Notes under the pieces: generated by a model
Database searches by the model: none
What the model was told of the DNA's origin: nothing
The model's input: only the letters and a program-made list of their open reading frames with translations
Shown: positions 26,672 to 33,981 of the stretch, in pieces
Layout of the letters: each line of letters starts with the position of its first letter
How positions within the stretch are numbered: the first letter of the stretch is position 1
Origin: Tannerella sp.
GTDB lineage: Bacteria; Bacteroidota; Bacteroidia; Bacteroidales; Tannerellaceae
Direction: 5' to 3'
Length of the DNA: 34,653 nucleotides
Assembly (NCBI RefSeq): GCF_030528505.1
Contig: NZ_JAUMYS010000001.1
Span: forward strand, 80,547 to 115,199
Made by a program: the position numbers and the translations under genes

Positions 26672-27160
26672 TTATTGTATATGTGACGTAATGTTCTGCA
26701 CATCTTTCAGCGTAAAGCTGCCGGCAATCTGAATAATGACAAAATCATCTTCATCGTTGACAAGCATAATCAGTTCGTTAATCAACTCTCCGCGCTTTTT
26801 AATGTTAAACGTCACGCGCGACTTACCGTCCTTGATTCGCATCAGCTCCTCGTAGCTGCGATCTTTCGCTATCATCGCGCTGAAGTCGGCATACATCTTC
26901 TCTTTCAGCCCGCTCTTATCCGAAGTTAGAACCGTCAGGTTGTCGATCTTATCGACAATACCGGTTATATCGACCCGATCGATTTTCGCGTTGGAGCTTT
27001 TCTTCAAGCTTCCTCCCATCATCTTAAACATCGCTTTCGAGATGTTGATGACGGTCACATCGTCCTGATCGGCGTATTTGTCGAAGAGGTTATGCCGCTG
27101 AGCCGAAGCCCACCCGCTGCACACAATGCACACAATTAACAATAGATATTTCGTTTTCAT
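26672..27160 (-). CDS. DUF4252 family secreted protein
   Basis: The 162-residue protein has a signal peptide (MKTKYLLLIVCIVCSGWASAQ). The body starts LFDKYADQDDVTVINISKAMFKMM, a pattern I associate with DUF4252 proteins, and ends with a strand-rich region (FVIIQIAGSFTLKDVQNI). Function unknown; likely periplasmic. It is related in its C-terminal part (VIIQIAG / ALVQIKG, then a LKDVQNI / PEDIESL helix) to the lipoprotein at 28185-28661, and the two genes bracket a sigma factor and an anti-sigma-like gene. One base separates it from the preceding gene, so it is probably part of that operon. Confidence 0.82.
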   Translation of the reverse strand: MKTKYLLLIVCIVCSGWASAQRHNLFDKYADQDDVTVINISKAMFKMMGGSLKKSSNAKIDRVDITGIVDKIDNLTVLTSDKSGLKEKMYADFSAMIAKDRSYEELMRIKDGKSRVTFNIKKRGELINELIMLVNDEDDFVIIQIAGSFTLKDVQNITSHIQ

Positions 27161-27161
27161 C

Positions 27162-27680
27162 TCATTTCAAATTTAATTTTTCAAGTACTTCATTCGTCTT
27201 GTCCATATTCTTTCGCGCCTTCTCGAAAGGAGACATCCCTTTGTTCAGGTGCATCGAGACAAGCGCCAAGGCTTCTGTCGCAACAAGCTCCGCTTCGTGC
27301 GGATCGGTAAACGTATCGGCCGTAACAGGCGCGGATTGTCGATGCTGCCCGATAAAGAACAAGGCCACGCAGAGCAACGCGGCGGCCGCCACACTCCCGA
27401 TCGCGATGTAGAGTCTCCTTACTTTGCCCGGTTGCTTCCCCGACCGATGTGAGGCTCCGATATATCGGTCGAGCGCCTGTTCGAGTCGGTCGGAGATATC
27501 TTCCGGCAGTATGAGGTGCTCGGGATCGTAGAGAGCGCGGAAGATATCGCGGTCGGCATGCCATCGTTCGGGCAGGTCTGCCTCGTCGAAGAATGCTTTC
27601 AGTCGCGCCTCTTCTTCACGCGTTGTCGTGCCCGCGTAAAAAGCGGCCAACAATTCTTTTATGTCTTTTCGGTCTCCCAT
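27162..27680 (-). CDS. Single-pass membrane protein, probable anti-sigma factor
   Basis: The 172-residue protein has a cytoplasmic N-terminal helical part (about 1-90, with KELLAAFYAGTTTREEEARLKAFF resembling the anti-sigma start found next to ECF factors), one transmembrane helix at about 93-112 (AIGSVAAAALLCVALFFIG) and a short periplasmic tail ending in a helix (MSPFEKARKNMDKTNEVLEKLN). It lacks an obvious zinc-binding HxxxCxxC motif. Its gene starts three bases after the sigma gene stops, and the next gene begins one base after it. The anti-sigma role is inferred from this placement plus topology. Confidence 0.7.
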   Translation of the reverse strand: MGDRKDIKELLAAFYAGTTTREEEARLKAFFDEADLPERWHADRDIFRALYDPEHLILPEDISDRLEQALDRYIGASHRSGKQPGKVRRLYIAIGSVAAAALLCVALFFIGQHRQSAPVTADTFTDPHEAELVATEALALVSMHLNKGMSPFEKARKNMDKTNEVLEKLNLK

Positions 27681-27683
27681 CGT

Positions 27684-28172
27684 TCAATTCGTTATTTTCA
27701 TTCTTAATGTATTTCGTGCCCGCGAGAGCAGTACCCGCACGTTGGCGGAAGTTTCGCCCATGATGTGCTCGATCTCTTCCAAGGAACAGTCGGCGTATCC
27801 GCGCAGTTCAAGTACGCGGCGCTGTTTCTCCGGCAGTCGTTGCATGAACATCCTGACTCGTTGCAGCATCTCCTTCTGCTCTAACAATTCGCCGGGAGTC
27901 TGTTCGTCTGCGACAAAAGCATCTTCGACCTCGCTCTTCCGTGCCGACTTCGGCGACCGGAGCATATCAAGGCAGAGTCGTTTTACCATCGTGACACAGA
28001 AAGCTTCCGGATGATCGACTGCACGCAGTTGCTCACGGCTGTCCCAAAGTTTACAGTACGCATCCTGCAACACATCGGCCGCATCATCTTCATTCTTCAA
28101 GATGGCGAACGCAACCCGGTACAGCCTTGGATGCAAGGAAAAGTAGCGTTGTTTAAAGCTCTCTGCCGTCAT
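27684..28172 (-). CDS. ECF-type RNA polymerase sigma factor
   Basis: The 162-residue protein fits a sigma-70 ECF factor. Region 2 spans about 5-72 (YRVAFAILKNEDDAADVLQDAYCKLWDSREQL), and region 4 about 100-155 (LPEKQRRVLELRGYADCSLEEIEHIMGETSANVRVLLSRARNTLR). The region 4 helix-turn-helix is complete. The operon, in transcription order, is DUF4252 lipoprotein, this gene, anti-sigma-like gene, DUF4252 protein, then porX. The expected target promoters cannot be told from this window. I cannot say from the sequence whether it is the orthologue of P. gingivalis SigP. Confidence 0.93.
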   Translation of the reverse strand: MTAESFKQRYFSLHPRLYRVAFAILKNEDDAADVLQDAYCKLWDSREQLRAVDHPEAFCVTMVKRLCLDMLRSPKSARKSEVEDAFVADEQTPGELLEQKEMLQRVRMFMQRLPEKQRRVLELRGYADCSLEEIEHIMGETSANVRVLLSRARNTLRMKITN

Positions 28173-28184
28173 CGTATGCGAAGC

Positions 28185-28661
28185 TTATTGATGCTCCTTT
28201 ATCAGGCTTTCGATATCTTCCGGTTTGATGTTTCCTTTGATCTGTACGAGCGCCGGATCGCTTCCGCCGGTTATAACGACAAGCTCACGAATCCGATCCT
28301 CTTTGATCTTGACCAGTACTTTTGTACGCTCTCCGTCCTGACTCGTCGAGACAAGCGTCTCATACGTATCGTCTTTTAACGATCGGATCGCTTCGTTCAG
28401 GCGATCTTTTACCTCCTGACTGCACTCACCGAACGAATAGACTTTCACGCCCGTGACTCCTCTCGTATCGGCAAATGAACGCGCAAATGCCATCACCATT
28501 CCCCCGACGCCCATGCGCACGGTGCCTTTCTCATTCGCGAAATCACGGAATAATTGTTCTACCGGACTGTTCGTGCGTTCGGCAACTTCTTTTTTTCCTT
28601 TCGACAAGCAGCCCTGACACATAAGGACTACCGACAACATGATTAAAACATTCTTTCTCAT
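28185..28661 (-). CDS. DUF4252-like lipoprotein
   Basis: The 158-residue protein carries a lipobox (MCQGC, Cys18) and a linker rich in Lys/Glu. Its C-terminal part (RIRELVVITGGSDPALVQIKGNIKPEDIESL) fits DUF4252, as in the downstream partner at 26672-27160. It is the first gene of the sigma operon, 12 bp before the sigma gene. The upstream DNA contains TGCCTTTG on the minus strand (28686-28693), a 7/8 match to the -7 element, 24 bp before the ATG. Function unknown; an envelope sensor or input for the sigma/anti-sigma pair is only a guess. Confidence 0.78.
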   Translation of the reverse strand: MRKNVLIMLSVVLMCQGCLSKGKKEVAERTNSPVEQLFRDFANEKGTVRMGVGGMVMAFARSFADTRGVTGVKVYSFGECSQEVKDRLNEAIRSLKDDTYETLVSTSQDGERTKVLVKIKEDRIRELVVITGGSDPALVQIKGNIKPEDIESLIKEHQ

Positions 28662-28716
28662 TGTTCTTCTTTTTTAAGTTCATTACAAAGGCAGAACGCT
28701 TCCTTCGGCCGATCGG

Positions 28717-28748
28717 AAAACTGCCCCGTCATGGAGAAGACGGAGCAG
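28717..28748 (-). terminator. Rho-independent terminator of the sirtuin gene
   Basis: On the minus strand a ten-pair stem (28739-28748 with 28721-28730, one G-T pair) with an eight-base loop is followed by four T residues (28720-28717). It lies 24 bp beyond the sirtuin stop and separates it from the sigma operon. Confidence 0.75.
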
Positions 28749-28771
28749 TGCATATTTTGTTACAACTTTTT

Positions 28772-29464
28772 TTACCGCATCGTCTTCAACCGCTCGGTCA
28801 GTTGCTTTACCCCTTCCGAAGCACCACACCGGATAAATTCGATATCGCTGCGATACGCTTTCACTTCTTTCGGATCAATCAGGAAGATAGGCTGCCCCTT
28901 ACGGACATAGTTTAATAATCCGGCCGCAGGATAGACGTTGAGCGAGGTGCCGATCACGACGAAAATATCACAATCCTCGACATATCGGATCGCCTCTTCG
29001 ATCTTCGGCACAGGCTCACCGAACCAGACGATAAAGGGACGCAGCTGTCCGCCGTCGGGTGCTTTGTCTCCGACATGCAGATCGGGCTGCTCGGGCGAAA
29101 TATCGTACGGACGATCGAGGTCCTTGACCGAACAGGACTTCATCAACTCCCCATGCAGGTGAATGACGTGGGTGCTGCCTGCCTGTTCGTGCAGGTTGTC
29201 GACGTTCTGTGTAATGATATGCACCTCGAAATCTTTTTCCAAGTCAGCCAGACCGCGATGTCCGTCGTTCGGTTGGGTATTCAGCAATTCGCGACGGCGA
29301 TGATTGTAGAAGTCGAGAACCAACTGCGGATTCTTCATGAACCCTTCGGGCGTAGCCACGTCTTCAATCCGATAATTTTCCCATAATCCGTTCGAGTCGC
29401 GAAACGTGGAGATTCCGCTTTCCGCACTCATTCCGGCTCCTGTAAGAATAACGATTTTTTTCAT
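28772..29464 (-). CDS. cobB: Sirtuin NAD-dependent lysine deacylase (class III type)
   Basis: The 230-residue protein removes acyl groups from lysine using NAD. It shows GAGMSAESGI near 9-18, the substrate-pocket pair Tyr53 and Arg56 in FYNHRRREL, TQNVDNLHE near 95, catalytic His in HLHGEL near 113, and the NAD-binding GTSLNVYPAAG near 183. The Tyr/Arg pair is that of SIRT5 and E. coli CobB, which accept succinyl and other acidic groups. The zinc-finger region has only one Cys (KSCSVKDL), so the usual four zinc cysteines are missing. A -7-like element with one mismatch (TACCTTCG) lies at 29507-29514. The cobalamin link of the CobB name does not apply. Confidence 0.9.
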   Translation of the reverse strand: MKKIVILTGAGMSAESGISTFRDSNGLWENYRIEDVATPEGFMKNPQLVLDFYNHRRRELLNTQPNDGHRGLADLEKDFEVHIITQNVDNLHEQAGSTHVIHLHGELMKSCSVKDLDRPYDISPEQPDLHVGDKAPDGGQLRPFIVWFGEPVPKIEEAIRYVEDCDIFVVIGTSLNVYPAAGLLNYVRKGQPIFLIDPKEVKAYRSDIEFIRCGASEGVKQLTERLKTMR

Positions 29465-29605
29465 GACGATTGCGTTTTAAAATGAGACATAACGTTTTTC
29501 AGACTTCGAAGGTACGTCTTTTTCATCAGAAATCACAGAAAAGTCTCATGCAATTCGTTCCGAACAGCCCGAAGAGCGATTCTCGGAATGCGTGTTGTCC
29601 CATAA

Positions 29606-30625
29606 CTATTCCTTCACCATCCGCTCCTCGATGCTTTTCCTTAAGGAATAGGGCATCTTTTCTCCATACCCTACGCGTATCAGGACGGTAGGGTATTCAT
29701 CGGTCATACCCAGTATTTCGGCCATCTTTCGTGCAAGCTCCGGAATCTCATTGGGTTGGTTCATATACGCATGAACAATTCCCATAGCGGTGGTCGTCAG
29801 AAGAATGCGCTCCAGAGTCCTGCCTGCGTTTACCCACTGTTCAATCGTATTGTTTCGGGTGGTAAACAGGATAAAATGAGACGAGGAGGCGATCTTCTTC
29901 CGGTCGTTTTTGTTTTGAGATTTCTCATTGATCACCTTGGAGATAATCGGCTCCGAGATAAAACGCGGCAGATTGGGCGCACCGAATACGGCATAACTCA
30001 GCCCGTCTCTTGTCGTGTCTTGATGCTTCTTGTTGTAGCGCATCCATTGCCGCAATTCGGCCAGAAAGTGCTGGTCCCGCATCTGCCGACTGTTCCCCTC
30101 ATAAATCAATTCCGAAATAGCCTCAAACTCCGAGGTGCCGTTTGGGAAGAAATGAATGCCTACACAAGGCTCCGGCGCGATGGATTTGAGGCGTCGGATG
30201 CTGTCTTCGGGGATGATCTTCCCGTTATAAACGCTTCTGTTCGTTTGTCTGACGGACAGCTGAGAGAACAGCGGAGAAGGAATGGCCCCCTCTTCCTTCG
30301 CAAGAGTGATCCGGATGATTCCATCTTCCTCCACAGCAACCTTCGTGCGATATCCTTTGTGCGACGCGGCGATGCAAAGGTTCTCCGTGGCGCATCCGAG
30401 ACTCACGAACAGCTCCCGATTGTCGGGGTCGACGACCGGCAACGATTTCGTAAAATCGGGACGGATTTCGATCTCTGTTTCTCCTGTCTTAAACAGCCAC
30501 GGCTGCGTGTTGTGTCCCGAAGGAGCTTTCACTGCCTGCTCAATCATGAACAGAAAATCTGCGTTTTGTGCGAATATACGGTTCATTATACCTAAAAATA
30601 AAACGATGAATATGATTTTTTTCAT
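29606..30625 (-). CDS. Exported nitroreductase-family (Acg-type) protein
   Basis: The 339-residue protein resembles the Acg branch of the nitroreductase fold: APSGHNTQPWLF near 34 and the C-terminal NAGRTLERILLTTTAMGIVHAYMNQP near 245, with GYGEKMPYSLRKSIEE at the end. Unlike cytosolic nitroreductases it has an N-terminal signal (MKKIIFIVLFLGIMNRIFAQ), so it is probably periplasmic. Whether it binds FMN cannot be told. ATG 30625 is chosen because it gives this signal and overlaps the tetR stop by four bases (ATGA); an in-frame start at 30688 would lie deep in tetR. It is likely the regulated partner of the TetR gene upstream. Confidence 0.85.
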   Translation of the reverse strand: MKKIIFIVLFLGIMNRIFAQNADFLFMIEQAVKAPSGHNTQPWLFKTGETEIEIRPDFTKSLPVVDPDNRELFVSLGCATENLCIAASHKGYRTKVAVEEDGIIRITLAKEEGAIPSPLFSQLSVRQTNRSVYNGKIIPEDSIRRLKSIAPEPCVGIHFFPNGTSEFEAISELIYEGNSRQMRDQHFLAELRQWMRYNKKHQDTTRDGLSYAVFGAPNLPRFISEPIISKVINEKSQNKNDRKKIASSSHFILFTTRNNTIEQWVNAGRTLERILLTTTAMGIVHAYMNQPNEIPELARKMAEILGMTDEYPTVLIRVGYGEKMPYSLRKSIEERMVKE

Positions 30626-31215
30626 GGTCGTATATGTTTCATCCATAAGTCGATCATCAGGTCGATTCCTTGCGCGACTTGCTCCCATCCGGTGTCGCTC
30701 TGCAAATCGATGCCGTTATACACGGCCGTCTGTTCTTCCATCAAAACCAGATAGCTGATGGATGCCGAAAGGATGCTTGCCAAAGAGGCAACCTCCGCGT
30801 GGGGCGAACAGGTCAGCTCGCCGACCGCTTTTACCAGTTCACAGCCGTTCCGTTCCCTTCTTTCCCTCAAAAGACGGACCGTCTGATCTGCCGTAGACAA
30901 TTCCCACCGATGCAATCGTCTCAGTGTAATATCGCTGCGCATCTGCCGGATCTGTTCACGGAACAATCGTTTCAGACTTTTGCCGATGTCGGACGATTCG
31001 CTGAAATCGATGTTCGTGTTCACCCAGTAGTCCTTTTGGAGAAGATAACTGGAAATCAACTCATCCACCCCCCCGAAATACCTATATATAAGCATCTTCG
31101 ATACTTCCGCTTTTTGGGCTACGGCATTTATCCCTATCCCCTCAAAGCCGTTGCTCGCGATAATGCTTCCGACTGCGTCGAGAATCTTTTTCTCCGTACG
31201 TTCTCTATCTTTCAT
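30622..31215 (-). CDS. TetR-family transcriptional regulator
   Basis: The 197-residue protein has the TetR N-terminal helix-turn-helix (about 10-55; GINAVAQKAEVSKMLIYRYFGGVDELI) and an all-helical ligand domain with no recognisable effector site. It is followed, with an ATGA overlap, by an exported nitroreductase-like gene, which it presumably controls. The region upstream has two inverted repeats of the same architecture flanking a promoter, consistent with autoregulation. Confidence 0.92.
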   Translation of the reverse strand: MKDRERTEKKILDAVGSIIASNGFEGIGINAVAQKAEVSKMLIYRYFGGVDELISSYLLQKDYWVNTNIDFSESSDIGKSLKRLFREQIRQMRSDITLRRLHRWELSTADQTVRLLRERRERNGCELVKAVGELTCSPHAEVASLASILSASISYLVLMEEQTAVYNGIDLQSDTGWEQVAQGIDLMIDLWMKHIRP

Positions 31216-31235
31216 GTCTCCTCCTCAATGGTAAT

Positions 31236-31251
31236 GTTACCGATAAGTAAC
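31236..31251. promoter_or_regulatory. Candidate TetR operator, site 1
   Basis: GTTAC (31236-31240), six bases, GTAAC (31247-31251): a perfect 5-bp inverted repeat. It lies just downstream of the tetR -7 element, over the likely transcription start. Same form as site 2. Confidence 0.55.
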
Positions 31252-31253
31252 CG

Positions 31254-31285
31254 CAAAACTACGTTACCTTCCGGTAACACGCAAG
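31254..31285 (-). promoter_or_regulatory. tetR promoter, -7 and -33 elements
   Basis: The minus strand reads TAGTTTTG (31254-31261), matching TAnnTTTG. A CTTG (31282-31285) stands in the -33 place, with 20 bases between its TTG and the -7 element. The spacer contains operator site 2, and operator site 1 lies just after the -7 element. Confidence 0.65.
31263..31278. promoter_or_regulatory. Candidate TetR operator, site 2
   Basis: GTTAC (31263-31267), six bases, GTAAC (31274-31278): a perfect inverted repeat with the same arms and spacing as site 1, 27 bp away. It fills the spacer between the -33 and -7 elements of the tetR promoter. Confidence 0.6.
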
Positions 31286-31337
31286 AGAAACGAGAAAAAA
31301 AATGAACGTTTTTTTTCGAAATCATCGTAACCTGTTG

Positions 31338-31345
31338 TATTTTTG
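31338..31345 (+). promoter_or_regulatory. Bacteroidetes -7 promoter element for the outer-membrane-like gene
   Basis: TATTTTTG matches TAnnTTTG, 19 bp before ATG 31365; TTCG lies 19 bp upstream as a possible -33 box. It is about 60 bp from the nearer operator, so control of this gene by the TetR protein is not obvious. Confidence 0.55.
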
Positions 31346-31364
31346 CTGCAAGTTTGAAAAAGAA

Positions 31365-32048
31365 ATGAAAAAGATTACGGTATTATTAATGGTATGCGGA
31401 TGGATGGTATCCATGCATACGGCAGCGCAAGGCAGAGGAACTTTTTCATCGTTGGGCGTAGGACTCTCGATGGGTACGACCGGGATAGACGCAGAGTTGG
31501 TCACTTCGTTACATCCGAAATGGATGCTGCGGGGTGGGGTATCTGCTCTCGCGTTAGATTTTACCGCGAATATGAATCTGTATCATGATGGAAAAGAGTT
31601 TGCCAACGGAACCGACATAAACGGCAAGTTCCGGATGGTGAACAGCAAAGTATTGCTCGATTTCTATCCGAGCCGTTCGGCCTTTTTCGTGTCGGGAGGT
31701 TTCTATCTTGGAAACAGGGCGATTGCGAAGCTGAACGGACAGTCGGATCGCGACTTGAAATGGGACGGCTACGTCATTCCGGCGGAGCATGGACGGATCA
31801 AGGCCGAAGTGCGTACGAGCGTTTTTAAACCGTATGTGGCTATCGGGTACGGACGTGCTATTCCCGTGCGAAGAGTCGGCTTCCGGATGGAGTTGGGAGC
31901 GATGGTACAAGGCAAGCCCGATATTTATGACAGACACGGGACGAACCTGGGCAAGGCGAACGTCAACGGAGCTGAGCTTTCGCACACCTTACAGAAATGG
32001 GTCGTTTACCCGGTTCTTTCGTTCCGTCTGACGGGGCGAATTCTGTAA
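31365..32048 (+). CDS. Outer-membrane beta-barrel-like protein of unknown function
   Basis: The 227-residue protein has a signal peptide (MKKITVLLMVCGWMVSMHTAAQ) and a mature part of alternating strands with aromatic and Gly residues (SLGVGLSMGTTGIDAELV, AFFVSGGFYLGNR, FKPYVAIGYGRAI, VGFRMELGAMVQG), ending VVYPVLSFRLTGRIL. This is the profile of an 8-stranded outer-membrane barrel, but no named family is certain. ATG 31365 was chosen over 31302 because the longer N-terminus precedes the signal and the promoter element. Its neighbours are tetR (divergent) and cobT. Confidence 0.75.
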   Translation: MKKITVLLMVCGWMVSMHTAAQGRGTFSSLGVGLSMGTTGIDAELVTSLHPKWMLRGGVSALALDFTANMNLYHDGKEFANGTDINGKFRMVNSKVLLDFYPSRSAFFVSGGFYLGNRAIAKLNGQSDRDLKWDGYVIPAEHGRIKAEVRTSVFKPYVAIGYGRAIPVRRVGFRMELGAMVQGKPDIYDRHGTNLGKANVNGAELSHTLQKWVVYPVLSFRLTGRIL

Positions 32049-32117
32049 GCGAGCAAAATACGGCATATAGTCGGTGACGCTCAATCTTTTTATAACGATA
32101 TTTCTTTTTGGTTTGCG

Positions 32118-32125
32118 TAAATTTG
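32118..32125 (+). promoter_or_regulatory. Bacteroidetes -7 promoter element for cobT
   Basis: TAAATTTG matches TAnnTTTG, 21 bp before ATG 32147. The 98-bp gap is too short to contain a full cobalamin riboswitch. Confidence 0.55.
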
Positions 32126-32146
32126 TCGCGGTAAAGTATCTCCATC

Positions 32147-33187
32147 ATGAAGCAATTCCATATCCAAAAGCCTGATGAGCAAATCCGTGAAGCGTTACAG
32201 GAAAAGATCGACGACCTGACGAAGCCGAAAGGTTCACTCGGGCGCCTCGAAGAGTTGGCCTTACGAATAGGCCTGATTCAGCAGACGCTTAGCCCGTCAT
32301 TACGACAGCCGTTCAATCTTATTTTCGCCGCCGACCACGGCATCACGGAAGAGGGTGTCAGCGTATCGCCCAAAGAAGTAACATGGCAACAATGTATTCA
32401 TTTCATACAAAGTAACGGCGGAGGCGTCAATTTCCTCTGTCGTCAGCACGGTTTTACACTGAGGGTGATTGACGCGGGAGTCGATTACGATTTTCCGCCC
32501 GAACTGGGGATTATCAATCAGAAAGTGCGCAAAGGCACACGCAACTATCTGCATGAACCGGCGATGACGCGTGAAGAGATGGAGCTGTGCGTGGAACGTG
32601 GAGCTGCCGTTGTGCGCGACGTGCATGCTACAGGATGTAACGTTATCAGCTTCGGAGAGATGGGGATCGGTAATACTTCGTCATCATCGCTATGGATGAC
32701 TTGTCTGACGGATATTCCGTTACAGCAATGCGTCGGGGCCGGTTCGGGGCTGGACAGTGCCGGCATCCGGCACAAGTACGACGTGCTCCGCCGCGCGTTG
32801 GAGCAGGCTCCCGGCGAACGTTCGACCGAAGAGGTAATGAGCCGGTTCGGAGGGTATGAGATGGTGATGGCCGTAGGCGGGATGTTGCAGGCGGCGGAGG
32901 CGAAGATGCTCATTCTGGTAGACGGGTTCATCATGACAAACTGCATCCTCGCCGCGGCGCGTCTGTATCCCGATGTCCTCTCGTATGCTGTCTTCGGGCA
33001 TTGTGGTGACGAAGCGGGGCATCGTCTCGTGCTGGAAGCGTTGGGCGCGCGTCCTCTGCTCGATCTCGGGATGCGCCTGGGCGAAGGAACGGGCGCTATC
33101 TGTGCTTATCCGCTCGTCGAGTCGGCCGTACGGATGATCAACGAGATGGACTCGTTCGGGAAAGGTCAGATCACAAAATACTTCTAA
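32147..33187 (+). CDS. cobT: Nicotinate-nucleotide-dimethylbenzimidazole phosphoribosyltransferase
   Basis: Makes alpha-ribazole phosphate from nicotinate mononucleotide and dimethylbenzimidazole (or a related base) for the lower ligand of cobalamin. The 346-residue protein has [15 protein letters not shown] near 24, the [12 protein letters not shown] segment near 61, [12 protein letters not shown] near 169 and the C-terminal LGEGTGA with the catalytic Glu near 318. Length is typical. It starts a three-gene unit: cobS begins two bases after the stop. Confidence 0.96.
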   Translation: MKQFHIQKPDEQIREALQEKIDDLTKPKGSLGRLEELALRIGLIQQTLSPSLRQPFNLIFAADHGITEEGVSVSPKEVTWQQCIHFIQSNGGGVNFLCRQHGFTLRVIDAGVDYDFPPELGIINQKVRKGTRNYLHEPAMTREEMELCVERGAAVVRDVHATGCNVISFGEMGIGNTSSSSLWMTCLTDIPLQQCVGAGSGLDSAGIRHKYDVLRRALEQAPGERSTEEVMSRFGGYEMVMAVGGMLQAAEAKMLILVDGFIMTNCILAAARLYPDVLSYAVFGHCGDEAGHRLVLEALGARPLLDLGMRLGEGTGAICAYPLVESAVRMINEMDSFGKGQITKYF

Positions 33188-33189
33188 GG

Positions 33190-33981
33190 ATGATCGACGA
33201 TATCTTTGCCGCGCTGATGTTTTTCACCCGGCTGCCGTGGTGGAAGCTCCGGCGTGTGCCGGCAGACAGTTTCAAACGCATCGTCGGCTACTGGCCGCTC
33301 GCGGGCTGGGTGACAGGCAGCGTGATGGCAGCTATCTATGGGATAGCGTTGTTCTTTCATGTGCCTGTTATTTTAGCTCTTCTGCTGGTTTTCACCGGAC
33401 GGTTATTACTGACGGGCGCCTTGCATGAAGACGGATTGGCCGATTTCTTCGACGGGTTCGGCGGCGGACGGTCACGGGAGCAGGTGCTTACCATCATGAA
33501 AGATTCGCATATCGGAACGTATGGCGTACTGGCACTCGTCGTCTATGTCGTTCTGTGGATTACCTCGACGGCTTCTCTCGCGCAACGTTCTCCCGAACTG
33601 CTCCTCATGCTCCTCGTTTTCGCCGATGTATGGTCTAAGTGGTGCGCTTCACAAATCGTCAATCTCCTGCCCTATGCCCGCGAAGAAAAAGATTGCAAAA
33701 TTAAAAAAGTATACGACCGGATGTCGCCCCAAGCTTTTACCATGGGGCTGTTGTTCGCTCTCGTACCGATGCTCGGTTGCGTCCTTTTCCTGAAAGAAAC
33801 GCCTTCCATGGCCATGTGGATATGCATGACCGCCTTCATCTCGAACGGCGTCACGGTGTGGCTCGTGCAATACATGAGACGCCGAATCGGCGGATATACG
33901 GGCGACTGTTGCGGCGCGACCTTCCTCTTGTGTGAATTGTCTTACTTCATCACTTTAAACTGCATATGGATATTTATCTGA
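33190..33981 (+). CDS. cobS: Adenosylcobinamide-GDP ribazoletransferase (cobalamin-5'-phosphate synthase)
   Basis: Inner-membrane enzyme joining adenosylcobinamide-GDP to alpha-ribazole or its phosphate. The 263-residue protein has the family signature GALHEDGLADFFDGFGGG near 76-93 (acidic metal-binding residues), and about six membrane helices. MFFTRLPWW near 10 and the RRIGGYTGDCCGA segment near 231 are also conserved in CobS. It lies between cobT and cobC, overlapping cobC by 16 bp. Confidence 0.95.
   Translation: MIDDIFAALMFFTRLPWWKLRRVPADSFKRIVGYWPLAGWVTGSVMAAIYGIALFFHVPVILALLLVFTGRLLLTGALHEDGLADFFDGFGGGRSREQVLTIMKDSHIGTYGVLALVVYVVLWITSTASLAQRSPELLLMLLVFADVWSKWCASQIVNLLPYAREEKDCKIKKVYDRMSPQAFTMGLLFALVPMLGCVLFLKETPSMAMWICMTAFISNGVTVWLVQYMRRRIGGYTGDCCGATFLLCELSYFITLNCIWIFI

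Noticed and set aside
32049-32146. Cobalamin riboswitch before cobT
   Set aside because: Only 98 bases are available and a -7 promoter element lies 21 bp before the start, leaving no room for the aptamer.
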